64,000 nucleotides of DNA from CAWELS01 sp964468205 (lineage in GTDB: Bacteria; Acidobacteriota; Terriglobia; Bryobacterales; Bryobacteraceae), in NCBI GenBank assembly GCA_964468205.1, contig CAYXVG010000016.1, positions 56,085 to 120,084 of the forward strand, written 5' to 3'. Under the pieces are notes generated by a model. The model did not search any database and was not told the origin of the DNA. It was given only the letters and a program-made list of their open reading frames with translations. The position numbers and the translations under genes were made by a program. This document shows, piece after piece, positions 9,036-17,808 of the stretch. The first letter of the stretch is position 1. Each line of letters begins with the position of its first letter.

Positions 9036-9422
9036 GTGGGCAGCAGAACGAACGACACTTTGCACGGCATTCCGCATCCGCACCTGGGCGATCGGGTGAA
9101 TCGCAACATTGTGCAGTCCGCAATCGAAGGCGGCGTGCATCTCAACGACCTTCCGGCGCGGACCACTCTCAGAATCCGCACCGAAAACCGCAGCTACACC
9201 GTCGTTCATTGCGGAGGCGGCGAGGCTCTCATCAGTGGACACCCGGAGTATTGCCCCTCGCCGGTCCGGGTGAGGATCTGCGGCTCAAACTGGGGAGGCT
9301 CAATGCTGAAAACGATGTACCTTGGACGGGGCATGCACCTCGAATTCCGTCACCCCGAATTCGAGCAGCCAATCATTACTTCCCGCATTGTGGAGATCCT
9401 CGAAGTGCCGCCCACGAACTAG
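9036..9422 (+). CDS. Conserved-looking hypothetical protein, 128 aa
   Basis: A GTG start at 9036 is preceded by GGAG with a six-base gap. The product starts MGSRTNDTLHGIPHPHLGD and contains RTTLRIRTENRSYTVVHCGGGEALISGHPEYC, ICGSNWGGSMLKTMYLGRGMHLEF and a C-terminal TSRIVEIL. The pattern suggests a small beta-rich cytoplasmic protein; there is no signal peptide. I do not recognise a named family. It is probably co-transcribed with the TgpA-like gene. It meets the DPP4 gene tail to tail with a four-base overlap. Confidence 0.6.
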   Translation: MGSRTNDTLHGIPHPHLGDRVNRNIVQSAIEGGVHLNDLPARTTLRIRTENRSYTVVHCGGGEALISGHPEYCPSPVRVRICGSNWGGSMLKTMYLGRGMHLEFRHPEFEQPIITSRIVEILEVPPTN

Positions 9423-11581
9423 CGCGCCCTTTGCAAAGCCCGCTCGAAGAACGACAGGATCTGCCGGTTCAAATGCTTGCCCTCCACACCAGTGACGCCG
9501 TGCGACTTCTGCCCGTAGATCATCATTTCGAACGGCTTGCCGGCCTTTTGCAATTCCACCGCCATCTGCATCGTGTGCTGGAACAGCACGTTGTCGTCCT
9601 CGATATTGTGGATGAGCAGTAAATCGCCCTCCAGCCTTCCGGCGAAGTGGACCGGAGAGCTCTCCCGGTAGCCCTCTTCGTTGACCGCCGGCAAACCCAT
9701 GTAGCGCTCGGTGTAGATTGTGTCGTAGTTTCTCCAGTCCGTCACCGGGGCGCCCGCCACGCCGGCGCGAAACACATCCGGGGCGTGGACCAGCGAATTG
9801 ATCGTCATGTAGCCGCCGTAGCTCCAACCGTAGACGCCCACCCGGTCCGGATCCGTGAAGCCCATGCTAATCAAGTGCTTCACCCCTGTAACCTGATCCT
9901 TCATCTCACGTACTCCAAACCTGCGGTAAACCGCGGTTTCCCACGCGTGTCCCCGTGCGGCTGTTCCGCGGTTGTCGAGTTGCCACACCACGAAGCCCGC
10001 GTGCGCCAGTGCCTGACGAAGATCGACCCCGGACCACGAATTCCGCACTGACTGGGCGTGAGGCCCGCCGTAGACCATCACAATTGCCGGGTATTTCTTC
10101 CCCTCCTCGAAATTCGCCGGCCGCGAAAGCTTCGCGTAGAGGACGGCGCCGTCATCCGCCTTCACCTCGACAATCTCCAGCGGCGCCAGATCGAATTCCC
10201 GGTCCGTCTTTTCATCCGGCTTGCGGAGAACCTCCACCTCGGACCCGGAAACGTCCCGCAGCACCGTCCGGTCCGGTGCTGTCATGTTCGAGTAGGAGTG
10301 GCTGTAGTAGCGGCACGCCGGAGACATCGCGGCGCCGTGCATCCCCGGCTCAGAGCTCAGCCTTCTCTTACCGGAGCCATCGAATCCAATGCTGTAGAGG
10401 TGACGCTCGAGCGGGGAAACCTCGGTCGACGTGTAGTAAACCGTCTCCGAATCCTCGTCCACGCAGTTCACTGAAGAGACTTCCCACTCCCCCTGAGTGA
10501 TCTGCGCTACCTCGCCGCCTTCCAGCGGCTTCATGTACAGGTGCCGGTAACCGTCGCGTTCGCTCGACCATAGCAACCGTGGGGTCTGTTCCAGGAATCG
10601 GTAGTTGTCGGTCAGGTTCACCCAATGTTCGTCCTCCTCGACGAACAGCGTTCGCGCCGCGCCCCTTAGTGGAGCCAGGAGCATCTCCAGCCGCTTCTGA
10701 ACGCGGTCCAGTTTGATAATGGCCACGGCGCTCGAATCCGGAAGCCAGTCCACCCGGCCGAAGATTTCCTCCTCGCCGTTCACTCGGTCGAGCCAGCGCG
10801 TCCTGCCCCCTGACGCGCTGACCACACCGACTTTCACATTGGCGTTCGGAGTGCCGGCCTTCGGATACCGCTGCGGTTCCGCGACCGCCTCCAGTTGCAA
10901 GAGGTCGGCATGCGGGTACAACCCGATCGGCGAAACGTCGAATTGGTAATAGGCCACGTGCCGCGAATCGGGCGACCACCAGTGGGCCGAGCCGATCGCC
11001 AGTTCCTCCGGATACACCCAGTCCAGGCGGCCATTCCAAATCGTCGCCGAGCCATCCCGGGTCAGCCGCCGCTCTTTCCGCGAATCCACCTCCAGAACGT
11101 AGAGATCATTTTCCCGGCGGAAGGAAACGAAACGGCCGTCCGGTGACAGTTTCGGGTCGGCCTCGTCTATGTTTGTCCGTGTCAATTGCTTCCAGGTTTC
11201 TTCTCCGGTCTCGACCACGAAGAGGTCGCCCCCGGCCTTCACCAGCAGCCGCGCTCCGCCGGGGAACCATTGCACATCGGACTCCCGCACCCGGCGGTTC
11301 CGCCAGACGAACCTCTCCGGCTCTGGAACCGGCGCGGCCTCCTGCTCGAGACCGGCCAGCTTCACCACGTCCCGGTGCTTCCGCTCCTCGATCTCGAATA
11401 CATGCAAACTGCCCCCCTTTTTATAGGCGAATGCGCGTTCGTCCGGCGCCCAGACCAGACCGCGGATGCCCTCTTCGCCGCGCTCGGCTCCAACATCGTC
11501 AATCGTGACCGGCCTTTTGCCGAAGCCGAGGCCGGCGGCGACCAGCAAAAGCGTGAGAGGGAGCATGAAGCGTTTTGTCAT
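9419..11581 (-). CDS. Dipeptidyl peptidase IV-type serine peptidase (S9B)
   Basis: The 720-residue protein has a signal peptide (MTKRFMLPLTLLLVAAGLGFG), an eight-bladed-propeller-type N-terminal domain of about 440 residues (WSPDSRHVAYYQFDV) and a C-terminal alpha/beta hydrolase. The nucleophile lies in GWSYGGYM near residue 585, the Asp in HNIEDDNVLF near 660, and the His in QKSHGVTG near 695. Such enzymes remove X-Pro or X-Ala dipeptides from peptides in the periplasm. The start has the RBS-like run just upstream of 11581. It is an isolated gene. Confidence 0.92.
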   Translation of the reverse strand: MTKRFMLPLTLLLVAAGLGFGKRPVTIDDVGAERGEEGIRGLVWAPDERAFAYKKGGSLHVFEIEERKHRDVVKLAGLEQEAAPVPEPERFVWRNRRVRESDVQWFPGGARLLVKAGGDLFVVETGEETWKQLTRTNIDEADPKLSPDGRFVSFRRENDLYVLEVDSRKERRLTRDGSATIWNGRLDWVYPEELAIGSAHWWSPDSRHVAYYQFDVSPIGLYPHADLLQLEAVAEPQRYPKAGTPNANVKVGVVSASGGRTRWLDRVNGEEEIFGRVDWLPDSSAVAIIKLDRVQKRLEMLLAPLRGAARTLFVEEDEHWVNLTDNYRFLEQTPRLLWSSERDGYRHLYMKPLEGGEVAQITQGEWEVSSVNCVDEDSETVYYTSTEVSPLERHLYSIGFDGSGKRRLSSEPGMHGAAMSPACRYYSHSYSNMTAPDRTVLRDVSGSEVEVLRKPDEKTDREFDLAPLEIVEVKADDGAVLYAKLSRPANFEEGKKYPAIVMVYGGPHAQSVRNSWSGVDLRQALAHAGFVVWQLDNRGTAARGHAWETAVYRRFGVREMKDQVTGVKHLISMGFTDPDRVGVYGWSYGGYMTINSLVHAPDVFRAGVAGAPVTDWRNYDTIYTERYMGLPAVNEEGYRESSPVHFAGRLEGDLLLIHNIEDDNVLFQHTMQMAVELQKAGKPFEMMIYGQKSHGVTGVEGKHLNRQILSFFERALQRAR

Positions 11582-11637
11582 GGCTAAGTCTCCAGATTCT
11601 AACCAAGTGGCGTAACGTAGGGCCAGGCCCGAAGTGG

Positions 11638-11761
11638 CCTAAGGGCTTCGTACTAGTACGCTGAACGAGCAAGTATGACTTCTGGGGTATTTACTCCATG
11701 GACCCCCTGGATTAGATTAAGGGAGATACCTGAAGCCACAACCTAGGGCTTCGCATTAGTA
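11638..11761. repeat. Imperfect direct repeat upstream of DUF5658 gene
   Basis: CCTAAGGGCTTCGTACTAGTA at 11638-11658 and CCTAGGGCTTCGCATTAGTA at 11742-11761 match at most positions. The first copy contains the perfect palindrome CGTACTAGTACG. The second copy ends at the AGGAG ribosome site of the next gene. A short hairpin, GGGGT paired with ACCCC, lies between them. The two sites could bind a regulator; that is inference. Confidence 0.4.
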
Positions 11762-11773
11762 GGAGAAAAGACA

Positions 11774-12067
11774 GTGTCACACCAACTCGTGCAGTACTCA
11801 TACCTCCAAGTGCTTGACTTCCTGACCACGATCAGCTTTCTCCTCTATGGTATCCAGGAGGCGAATCCGATTGTCCGCTTCTTCATCGCCCATACGCACT
11901 CTCCGCTGGTTGGCCTCCTCCTTGTGAAAATCATTGCTGTTGGTTTGGGAATCCTGGTCTGGCGCACCGGGCGCCTGCGCCTGCTTTCGCGGATCAACAT
12001 TCTATTTGCCGTTGTCGTCACCTGGAATCTCCTCGCGCTGATCGCCGGTGGAGTCCAGGCTCTCTGA
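11774..12067 (+). CDS. DUF5658-like small membrane protein
   Basis: GTG at 11774 follows AGGAG at a good distance. The 97-residue product has three to four hydrophobic helices. It has the short pattern LDFLTTISFLLYGIQEANPIVRFF, where an Asp/Thr-rich start and an E-x-NP motif are typical of the DUF5658 family, then LLLVKIIAVGLGILVW. Function is unknown; it should lie in the inner membrane. Its transcript ends at a strong hairpin shared with the convergent flavoprotein gene. Confidence 0.7.
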   Translation: MSHQLVQYSYLQVLDFLTTISFLLYGIQEANPIVRFFIAHTHSPLVGLLLVKIIAVGLGILVWRTGRLRLLSRINILFAVVVTWNLLALIAGGVQAL

Positions 12068-12079
12068 TTCGGCCCGGCT

Positions 12080-12119
12080 CCTGCCCCCGCCACTGCGTTA
12101 TGCCTCGTGGCGGGGCAGG
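12080..12119. terminator. Terminator-like hairpin between convergent genes
   Basis: CCTGCCCCCGCCAC pairs with GTGGCGGGGCAGG through 13 base pairs with one bulged C, around a 13-base loop. No clear T-run follows on either side, so termination is likely but not proven. Confidence 0.55.
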
Positions 12120-12165
12120 GATTCGTTGGATCCTCAATCCTGTCAGCGGTCTTAAACCGCAGTCA

Positions 12166-12741
12166 TCAGCCGTATAGCTTCTTCAGCACCCAGGCCATGT
12201 TCTTTCCCAGGTTCGTCATGGTCCGGATGCCCTCTTCGTCTTTCTCCACGTCGCCTGGATCCAACCCAATGCCGATGTTCCAATAGGTTGACCCGGGAAT
12301 AATCATCTCGCTGATCTGAAACAGATGGTTGATCGAGTCGAAGGTGTGGAGAGCGCCCTGCCTTCGCACAGCGACCACAGCCGCGCCCACTTTCCGGCGG
12401 AAGACGCCGCCGTTGGCCCGCGCCACGTACCCAGAGCGGTCGATCAGCGCCTTCATCTCCGGCGTCAGGTCAGTGAAGTAGGTCGGGGAGCCGAGGAGAA
12501 TCCCGTCCGCCTCCACCATTTTTTCGAAGCACTCGTTGAGGATGTCGTCGGTCACCGAACACTGCATGTCCTTGTTCCGGTAACACTCCCGGCAGGCCGT
12601 ACAGCCGGCGATCCGCCGCCCCCCGACTTGCGTGAGCGACGTCTCGATCCCCTCCGCTTCCAGTTCCCGGAGCACGTAGCGAAGCAGGATTCCCGTGTTC
12701 CCGGTTTCTCGCGGACTGCCGTTAAACGCTGCGACTTTCAT
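12166..12741 (-). CDS. Flavodoxin-fold NAD(P)H reductase, Fe-S flavoprotein type
   Basis: The likely start is ATG at 12741, giving 191 residues that open MKVAAFNGSPRETGNT, the FMN phosphate loop of the WrbA/FMN-reductase fold. Longer upstream frames lack family similarity. A compact cysteine cluster, CTACRECYRNKDMQC, has spacing C-x2-C-x2-C-x7-C, as in archaeal iron-sulfur flavoproteins that hold a 4Fe-4S cluster. LLGSPTYFTDLTPEMKALIDR is the FMN ring-binding loop. The role is electron transfer or reduction of small electrophiles in the cytoplasm; the partner is unknown. GGGAG lies 11 bases upstream. Confidence 0.82.
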   Translation of the reverse strand: MKVAAFNGSPRETGNTGILLRYVLRELEAEGIETSLTQVGGRRIAGCTACRECYRNKDMQCSVTDDILNECFEKMVEADGILLGSPTYFTDLTPEMKALIDRSGYVARANGGVFRRKVGAAVVAVRRQGALHTFDSINHLFQISEMIIPGSTYWNIGIGLDPGDVEKDEEGIRTMTNLGKNMAWVLKKLYG

Positions 12742-12976
12742 AGGCAAAAAGACTCCCGAGTCTGAAAGCGTACCACACCATGTTGCCGGACGCGTACGGC
12801 GAACGGATCCCCGCCGCGGCAAGTCCGCAAGTCATTTTAACTGTGTAACTAAGCGGCGGGCGATTCTTCCGCGGCGTTCAAGTTCTGATAAAATTGGCAG
12901 CACCAGCGAGGAGAGGCACTGGGAAGTCACGCCTTTTTTACCACTGGAATCCCAAGAAGGGGAACACTTCTAAACC

Positions 12977-14632
12977 ATGCGATTGGATCGTTGTCTGGGT
13001 CTGCTGATCCTTGCCACCTGCGCCGCTCTCGGCGCTCCCTCAATCACAGCCGTACGAAACGCCGCCAGCAACATCCCGGCGGGCTTGCCTAACGCCGGGA
13101 TCGCCCAGGGGGCCTTGTTCATCATCGCGGGAGCAGATCTGGGCCCGCCGGATTTCGTTGTGGCGGACACCTTCCCGCTGCAAACCAGCATCGCCGGCAC
13201 GTCCGTCAAGATCGTGGTCAACGGAACCACCGTCGATGGCATTATGTACTACTCGGGCTCGCCCCAAGTCGCGGTGATTCTTCCCTCGGCGACGCCCGTC
13301 GGAGACGGGACGGTCACGGTCACCTACAATGGCGAAACCAGCCCGCCTTTCCCGATTCAGGTGGTGAGCAATGGGTTTGGGGTCTTCACGGTAAGCCAGA
13401 ACGGTTCCGGAGACGCCATCGCTTTCCGGGGCGCCGATCTCGTGACTCCGGGCAACGCCGCCAATCCTTTCGACGTGGTGTCGTTCTGGGGGACCGGACT
13501 CTCGGCGGTGGATTTCGACGAAAGCGCCCCCGCCGAGCAATTTGACATGACCGGCGTCCCGATCGAGGCATTCGTCGGCGGCCGCAAGGCGAACATACTT
13601 TTTCGGGGCCGTAACGCCTGCTGTTCGGCCGTGGACGTCGCCTACGTGGAGATCCCTCCGGGGGGCTATGGCTGCGCTGTTCCCGTGGCTTTCAAGATCG
13701 GCAATGTAATCAGCAACACAACCACCATCGCCGTGGCCGAAAACGGCCGCATCTGCACCCCGACCGAACCCGCCACCGCCGCGCAAGGCAACATCGCTGA
13801 CTGGTTGGCTTCGGACACTTTCTCGTCGGGCGCCATCGGGCTCCAGCGGTCCGTCTCCGTCACCCCTGAGCTGAGCGTTGGAGGAGTGAATGTGCCGAGC
13901 ACCACTGTTCGCATGGATAGCGCGAGCGCCACCTTCTCCAAGATAACCATGCCACCCGGCGGCGTGGGCCTGGGCAACGTTTTCGACATCGCTAACTTTG
14001 GCGCTTGCCGGGTGTACTCTTTCGAGGGACAAATTCCCGAGTTCAGCGTGACCTCGCTCGATGCCGGCGATCCCATTACCGTGAGCGGGCCGCCCGGCAA
14101 TTTCGCCCTTCAGAAGACGGTTTTCCCGGGCGTAATCTCGTACTCCCTCCTACTGGACCAGACGGGAAGCACGATCGTACCGGGAACCTACACGGTTGCC
14201 GGACCCGGGGGGCCCGACGTGGGAAGCTTCTCCGTTGACATCAGTGTGCCACCGGCGCTCGTCTGGACCAACCAGGAGAGCATCCTCGAAGTCGACCGTT
14301 CCTCCGGCGTCACCGTCACGTGGACCGGGGGCGATCCGAACGGGTACGTACAAGTCAACGGCTACAGCTTCATCCAGTCCAACGGAACCAACGTGATCAC
14401 CGCTTCCTTTGACTGCACCGCGCGGACCACCGATGGGCAATTCACCGTGCCCCCGATCGTGCTGCTCGCCCTGCCACCTACCGGAACGCAGAACGTGGGA
14501 GGTTTCGAGATACCGGCATTCACCGCACTGTCGGTCAACAGCTACAGCATCGAACACTTTCTGACCAGCGGCATTGAGTTCGGATCCGTTGTCCATACGA
14601 TCGTGAATGACCGGGGCGTCATGTACAAATAG
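12977..14632 (+). CDS. Secreted TIGR03437-family protein
   Basis: The 551-residue protein starts with a signal peptide (MRLDRCLGLLILATCAALGA). It then has APSITAVRNAASNIPAGLPNAGIAQGALFIIAG, the opening typical of the TIGR03437 domain found in large numbers in Solibacter relatives. Domain landmarks continue with VVVNGTTVDGIMYYSGSPQVAVILP-like and VVSFWGTGL segments. The C-terminal half (about 270-551) is a beta-rich extension without a family I recognise. No catalytic motif is visible; a surface or adhesive role is guesswork. This gene is the strongest taxonomic marker in the window. Confidence 0.85.
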   Translation: MRLDRCLGLLILATCAALGAPSITAVRNAASNIPAGLPNAGIAQGALFIIAGADLGPPDFVVADTFPLQTSIAGTSVKIVVNGTTVDGIMYYSGSPQVAVILPSATPVGDGTVTVTYNGETSPPFPIQVVSNGFGVFTVSQNGSGDAIAFRGADLVTPGNAANPFDVVSFWGTGLSAVDFDESAPAEQFDMTGVPIEAFVGGRKANILFRGRNACCSAVDVAYVEIPPGGYGCAVPVAFKIGNVISNTTTIAVAENGRICTPTEPATAAQGNIADWLASDTFSSGAIGLQRSVSVTPELSVGGVNVPSTTVRMDSASATFSKITMPPGGVGLGNVFDIANFGACRVYSFEGQIPEFSVTSLDAGDPITVSGPPGNFALQKTVFPGVISYSLLLDQTGSTIVPGTYTVAGPGGPDVGSFSVDISVPPALVWTNQESILEVDRSSGVTVTWTGGDPNGYVQVNGYSFIQSNGTNVITASFDCTARTTDGQFTVPPIVLLALPPTGTQNVGGFEIPAFTALSVNSYSIEHFLTSGIEFGSVVHTIVNDRGVMYK

Positions 14633-14642
14633 AAACAGAATG

Positions 14643-14676
14643 TGGGGCTGGAGGCGTCAAACTTAGCCCAGCCCCA
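14643..14676. terminator. Bidirectional terminator-like hairpin
   Basis: TGGGGCTGG at 14643-14651 pairs perfectly with CCAGCCCCA at 14668-14676. It sits just after the TIGR03437 gene and overlaps the end of the convergent TIM-barrel gene, as expected for a shared terminator. Confidence 0.55.
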
Positions 14677-15730
14677 CGCCCAATTGTTCCCGCGCGAACC
14701 GTACGCTGCGCTCGACGTCCACCCTTTGCTGCTCCTTTAACGCCGCGCGGAACGCCTCCGGCTGTTCACCGCTGCCGCCGATCATCATGCTGCCCATGAA
14801 CGGGTGGCCCTCTCTCACCAGCTTGACGAAGCGGGCGAAGTCCGCCGCAGGCTTCCGCGGGAACTTCTTCCAGTAGGAATCTTCGAGGAAGGGAAGCACG
14901 GTTGGCGCCCGGCCCGTGATGACTTCGAGTTGCATCGGCACTCTGCCGCACAGCTCCCGGTAGCGCCCGGTGAATCGCCGGTAGTCGATCGAGCCGTCGC
15001 CCAGCGCAACCCACTGAAACGCCGCGCCACGGGGGTGCTCGTAGACTACGGAATCGCGGATGTGCGACGTCACCGCATAAGGCGCCAGCACCTCCAGCGT
15101 CAGCAGCGGATCCTCGAGCACCCGCATCGGGTTTCCGCTATCGAGGCAGCAGCCGACGTAATCGGCGCCGGCCTCCTCGATGAAGGCCTTCAGTTCCCGG
15201 GCCTCGAAGTCACCGTGATTCTCGATGGCAATCCTCACGCCGGCATCGAGCGCCCGCGAGCGGACTCCCCGCAATACCCGCAGCGTCGAATCCATGTGCG
15301 CTTCCCACGGCGGTTCGCCGCCGCGGTTCTCGATGCCGCCCACGAAAACCCGGAGCGCGCGCGCTCCCAAGTCCCGCGCCACGCGAATCCCCATCGCCAG
15401 GTACTCCTCTGGAGGCTCTTTCTGGCGCCAGGGTCCGGTAGTCGGGCAGACCTTGCCGATCGCCGCGTCCAGGGTAATGCCCAACTCGGCCGCGCGGCGC
15501 TTCACCTTGGCCAGGTGCGCCGGCTCGATGCTCTCGTAGTCGCCGGGCGCCGAAATCTGAATGGAATTGAGCTTCAGACCGGCTGCGTAGTCGAGCAGGC
15601 GCATCGCCTTCCACTGGAACGCCCGGACCGAATACGCATCGAGACCGAGTGCGATCCCGCCGGCTGCCCGTGCCGCGGACCCCGCCAACAGCCCGCCGCC
15701 AGCCATTCGCAGAAACTCCCGTCGTTGCAT
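14663..15730 (-). CDS. Exported sugar phosphate isomerase/epimerase-like TIM barrel
   Basis: The 355-residue product starts MQRREFLRMAGGGLLAGSAA, a twin-arginine signal peptide. It is followed by a xylose-isomerase-like TIM barrel with GLDAYSVRAFQWKAMRLLDYAAGL, VRIAIENHGDFEARELKAFI (metal-site Glu) and DYVGCCLDSGNP. Such AP-endonuclease-2-fold proteins isomerise or epimerise sugars using a divalent metal. Export is unusual for the cytoplasmic members but frequent in Planctomycetota and Acidobacteriota. Substrate unknown. A homologous gene lies 86 bp upstream on the same strand. Confidence 0.8.
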   Translation of the reverse strand: MQRREFLRMAGGGLLAGSAARAAGGIALGLDAYSVRAFQWKAMRLLDYAAGLKLNSIQISAPGDYESIEPAHLAKVKRRAAELGITLDAAIGKVCPTTGPWRQKEPPEEYLAMGIRVARDLGARALRVFVGGIENRGGEPPWEAHMDSTLRVLRGVRSRALDAGVRIAIENHGDFEARELKAFIEEAGADYVGCCLDSGNPMRVLEDPLLTLEVLAPYAVTSHIRDSVVYEHPRGAAFQWVALGDGSIDYRRFTGRYRELCGRVPMQLEVITGRAPTVLPFLEDSYWKKFPRKPAADFARFVKLVREGHPFMGSMMIGGSGEQPEAFRAALKEQQRVDVERSVRFAREQLGVGLG

Positions 15731-15815
15731 CTCTCTATCCTCCAGCGGGCCGGCGGGGCGGCGTAAGGCGCCCCATCCTTCCAGGGGATTCCTGTCAATC
15801 CGCGGCCCAAACGAC

Positions 15816-16685
15816 CTACGAGGCCTGCAACTCGCGCACCGTCGCCAGGCAGCGCTTTACCGCTTCGAGAGGCGGAACCGCCTTGTCCTCGTACTCCACG
15901 ATGTACCACTCGGTACCGCCGATCGTCTCGCACAGCTCGAAGATCTCCTCGAACGGCAATATGCCTTCGCCCACCAGCACCTGATTGTGCTCCGCATCGC
16001 GGTCCTTCACATGAATCGACTGTGTGCGGCCGGGGTACATCTTGAGGTACTTCACCGGGTCCTGATACTCCCGAGGCATATTCCCGACGTCAAGCTGGTG
16101 GATTACTTCCTTGGATGTGTTGTTGAAGAAGATCTCCCACGGCACTTGGCCGTCCGCCATCGGAATGAAGTCCCCGGCGTGATTGTGGTAGCCGAGACGC
16201 ATCCCCTGCTCGCCGACCTTTGCCGCCAGCTCGTCAAAGCGCTTGGCCAGGTCCACCCAGCCGCTGGCCGATTCCTGGTGAGGCAGGGAAGCGACAATCA
16301 GAACGGAGTTGTTGATTGTCTTGTGATAGTCGATCGTCTCCGCCAGCTTGTCGTCCTCGAGGCTCTGCAGATTCAGGTGAGAGCTGCAGCACTTCAGCCC
16401 GGCGCCGGCGAGTATCTTGCTAACCGTGGGCGCGGTCAGCTTGTCCCACCGGTAATAGTGCGCCAGCTCGATGCCCTCGTATCCCATCTCCGCCACCTGG
16501 GCCAACGTCCCTTCGGGATCCTCGCCGAGCAGTTCCTTGAAGCACCACGTCTCCACGGCGACCGGGAGCTTCTTCCGCTCCGGTGCAGCGGCCTCCTCCG
16601 CCGGCGGTTCCGGAGCGCTCGAGCAGGCCCACCCGCCAAGCGTACCGCCGATGACGGCGCCAAACTCTCTTCTCGTGAATCTCAT
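15816..16685 (-). CDS. Exported TIM-barrel isomerase/epimerase lipoprotein
   Basis: ATG at 16685 gives 289 residues. The start is supported by GGAAAGGA upstream and by MRFTRREFGAVIGGTLGGWAC, which combines a twin-arginine motif with a lipobox cysteine. The barrel has VAVETWCFKELL, MGYEGIELAHYYRW, MRLGYHNHAGDF (with the typical metal-site HNH) and VIHQLDVGNM. This places it with hydroxypyruvate isomerase-like and inosose dehydratase-like proteins of the xylose-isomerase superfamily. It would be anchored outside the cytoplasm. Reaction and substrate are unknown. It likely forms an operon with the similar gene downstream. Confidence 0.8.
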   Translation of the reverse strand: MRFTRREFGAVIGGTLGGWACSSAPEPPAEEAAAPERKKLPVAVETWCFKELLGEDPEGTLAQVAEMGYEGIELAHYYRWDKLTAPTVSKILAGAGLKCCSSHLNLQSLEDDKLAETIDYHKTINNSVLIVASLPHQESASGWVDLAKRFDELAAKVGEQGMRLGYHNHAGDFIPMADGQVPWEIFFNNTSKEVIHQLDVGNMPREYQDPVKYLKMYPGRTQSIHVKDRDAEHNQVLVGEGILPFEEIFELCETIGGTEWYIVEYEDKAVPPLEAVKRCLATVRELQAS

Positions 16686-16985
16686 GCCAGTTCCTTTCCC
16701 GATGCAGAATCTTCGTCCCAAACTACCGCCCGCTATTTTATCCGATGTTCCCGGCCAACCGGATCGGGAATCTGGCAGGCGCTGATTGCCGGCCTGGAGA
16801 CTGCGGCTCGGTTTCTGACTACCATGGCCCATATGGTCCTGCCGATGGGCAAGGCAACTTAGATTTGACGATGCATAACCCCGGATTGCGGTCTTGGTGA
16901 AAGGTGGAGAATGGCTGCTACAAAACGGGCGCGAAGCCGGCTCGTGGCTTCAGTGTCGTCCAGTCTCGCGTGCTGGGGAGCGGAA
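16686..16985. other. 300-bp gap without a supported gene
   Basis: It separates the exported isomerase gene from the RidA gene, both on the minus strand. The short plus-strand frames here run antisense into RidA and show no family features. It should hold the isomerase promoter and the RidA 3' end signals, but no clear consensus was seen. Confidence 0.4.
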
Positions 16986-17471
16986 CTACTTCTGCTCTCC
17001 GCCCTTGCGGAACATGGCGATCGCTTCGATCTCCACAAGGAGGTCGGAGCGGCAAAGCTTCGCCTGAATCCCTGTAGATGCTGGATAGGGCTTCAAGTCC
17101 TGCTCGTCGTAGAAGCGGGTTCGCTCCTCGTTGAACTCATCGTAATCGCGGTCGATGTCACGAAGGTAGCAGGTTGTGCGGATGATGTCCTTCCACGTTG
17201 CGCCTTCCGCCTCCAACAGTTTCGTGATGTTGCGGAAGGTGCGCTGGCACTGTTTGCGAAGATCGCCTTTGTGGACGGTCCGGCCGGCTTCATCAACACT
17301 GGCAGTTCCCGATATGAAGAGGATTACGAGGCCGTTCAGGTCGACCCGCATTCCGCGCGAGAAGGCGCTTCCGTAGTCGTAAGCCTCGTTCAGCACTTCC
17401 GGGGCCGCGATGGCCCGCTTCTTTACTTCCGCACCCTGGATCTCGCTCATGATTTCATCGATTGACAACAC
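16986..17471 (-). CDS. RidA/YjgF-family protein lacking the catalytic arginine
   Basis: The 161-residue protein has the YjgF fold: LVILFISGTASVDEAGRTVHKGDL, QCQRTFRNITKLLEAEGATWKDIIRTTCYLRDI and the terminal LLVEIEAIAMF. In active RidA the segment before the last strand reads PARS, and its Arg attacks 2-aminoacrylate. Here the aligned stretch is PASTGIQAKLCRSD, so Ser replaces Arg. It is therefore unlikely to be a standard imine deaminase. It carries an extra N-terminal 30 residues. GTG at 17471 has GGGAG nine bases upstream; ATG at 17450 is an alternative. Confidence 0.8.
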   Translation of the reverse strand: MLSIDEIMSEIQGAEVKKRAIAAPEVLNEAYDYGSAFSRGMRVDLNGLVILFISGTASVDEAGRTVHKGDLRKQCQRTFRNITKLLEAEGATWKDIIRTTCYLRDIDRDYDEFNEERTRFYDEQDLKPYPASTGIQAKLCRSDLLVEIEAIAMFRKGGEQK

Positions 17472-17489
17472 TTCAATTATCTCCCGCAG

Positions 17490-17515
17490 TCACGCGGAGT
17501 GGTAACTTCGCGTGA
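17490..17515. promoter_or_regulatory. Inverted repeat before the RidA-family gene
   Basis: TCACGCG at 17490-17496 and CGCGTGA at 17509-17515 form a perfect 7-bp inverted repeat with a 12-base spacer, centred about 30 bp upstream of the GTG. It could be an operator or a hairpin in the leader. Confidence 0.35.
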
Positions 17516-17700
17516 CGTACATCAGGCCAGGTGCTGAGCACCCGATATTCTCGCTGGACCGGTGTTGCCCCTGAAGCGTCTTTGGGCGCTCACCAGCTCT
17601 TGACAACCAACAGCTGAGACCTGACGTTTCAGCAATCATTATAGTTTAGTTTCGCCCGTGCGTGTCCAGGATAACGCGGATTTTACCAGCCGATAATCCG

Positions 17701-17730
17701 TTTACCCGGCAGGTCTCGCTCTTGTATACT
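17701..17730 (+). promoter_or_regulatory. Sigma-70-type promoter candidate for the multiheme operon
   Basis: TTTACC at 17701-17706 and TATACT at 17725-17730 are separated by 18 bases and match the -35 and -10 consensus at four and five of six positions. The site lies about 80 bp before the first ATG of the operon. The surrounding 337-bp gap (17472-17808) holds no other supported gene. Confidence 0.45.
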
Positions 17731-17808
17731 GGCAATTGAGTACGCGGAGGTCTTGGAGAGGGGTGGTCGGCGCGCAGCGCATTGTCGTACCGGTGGCAGG
17801 TTCGGCTC

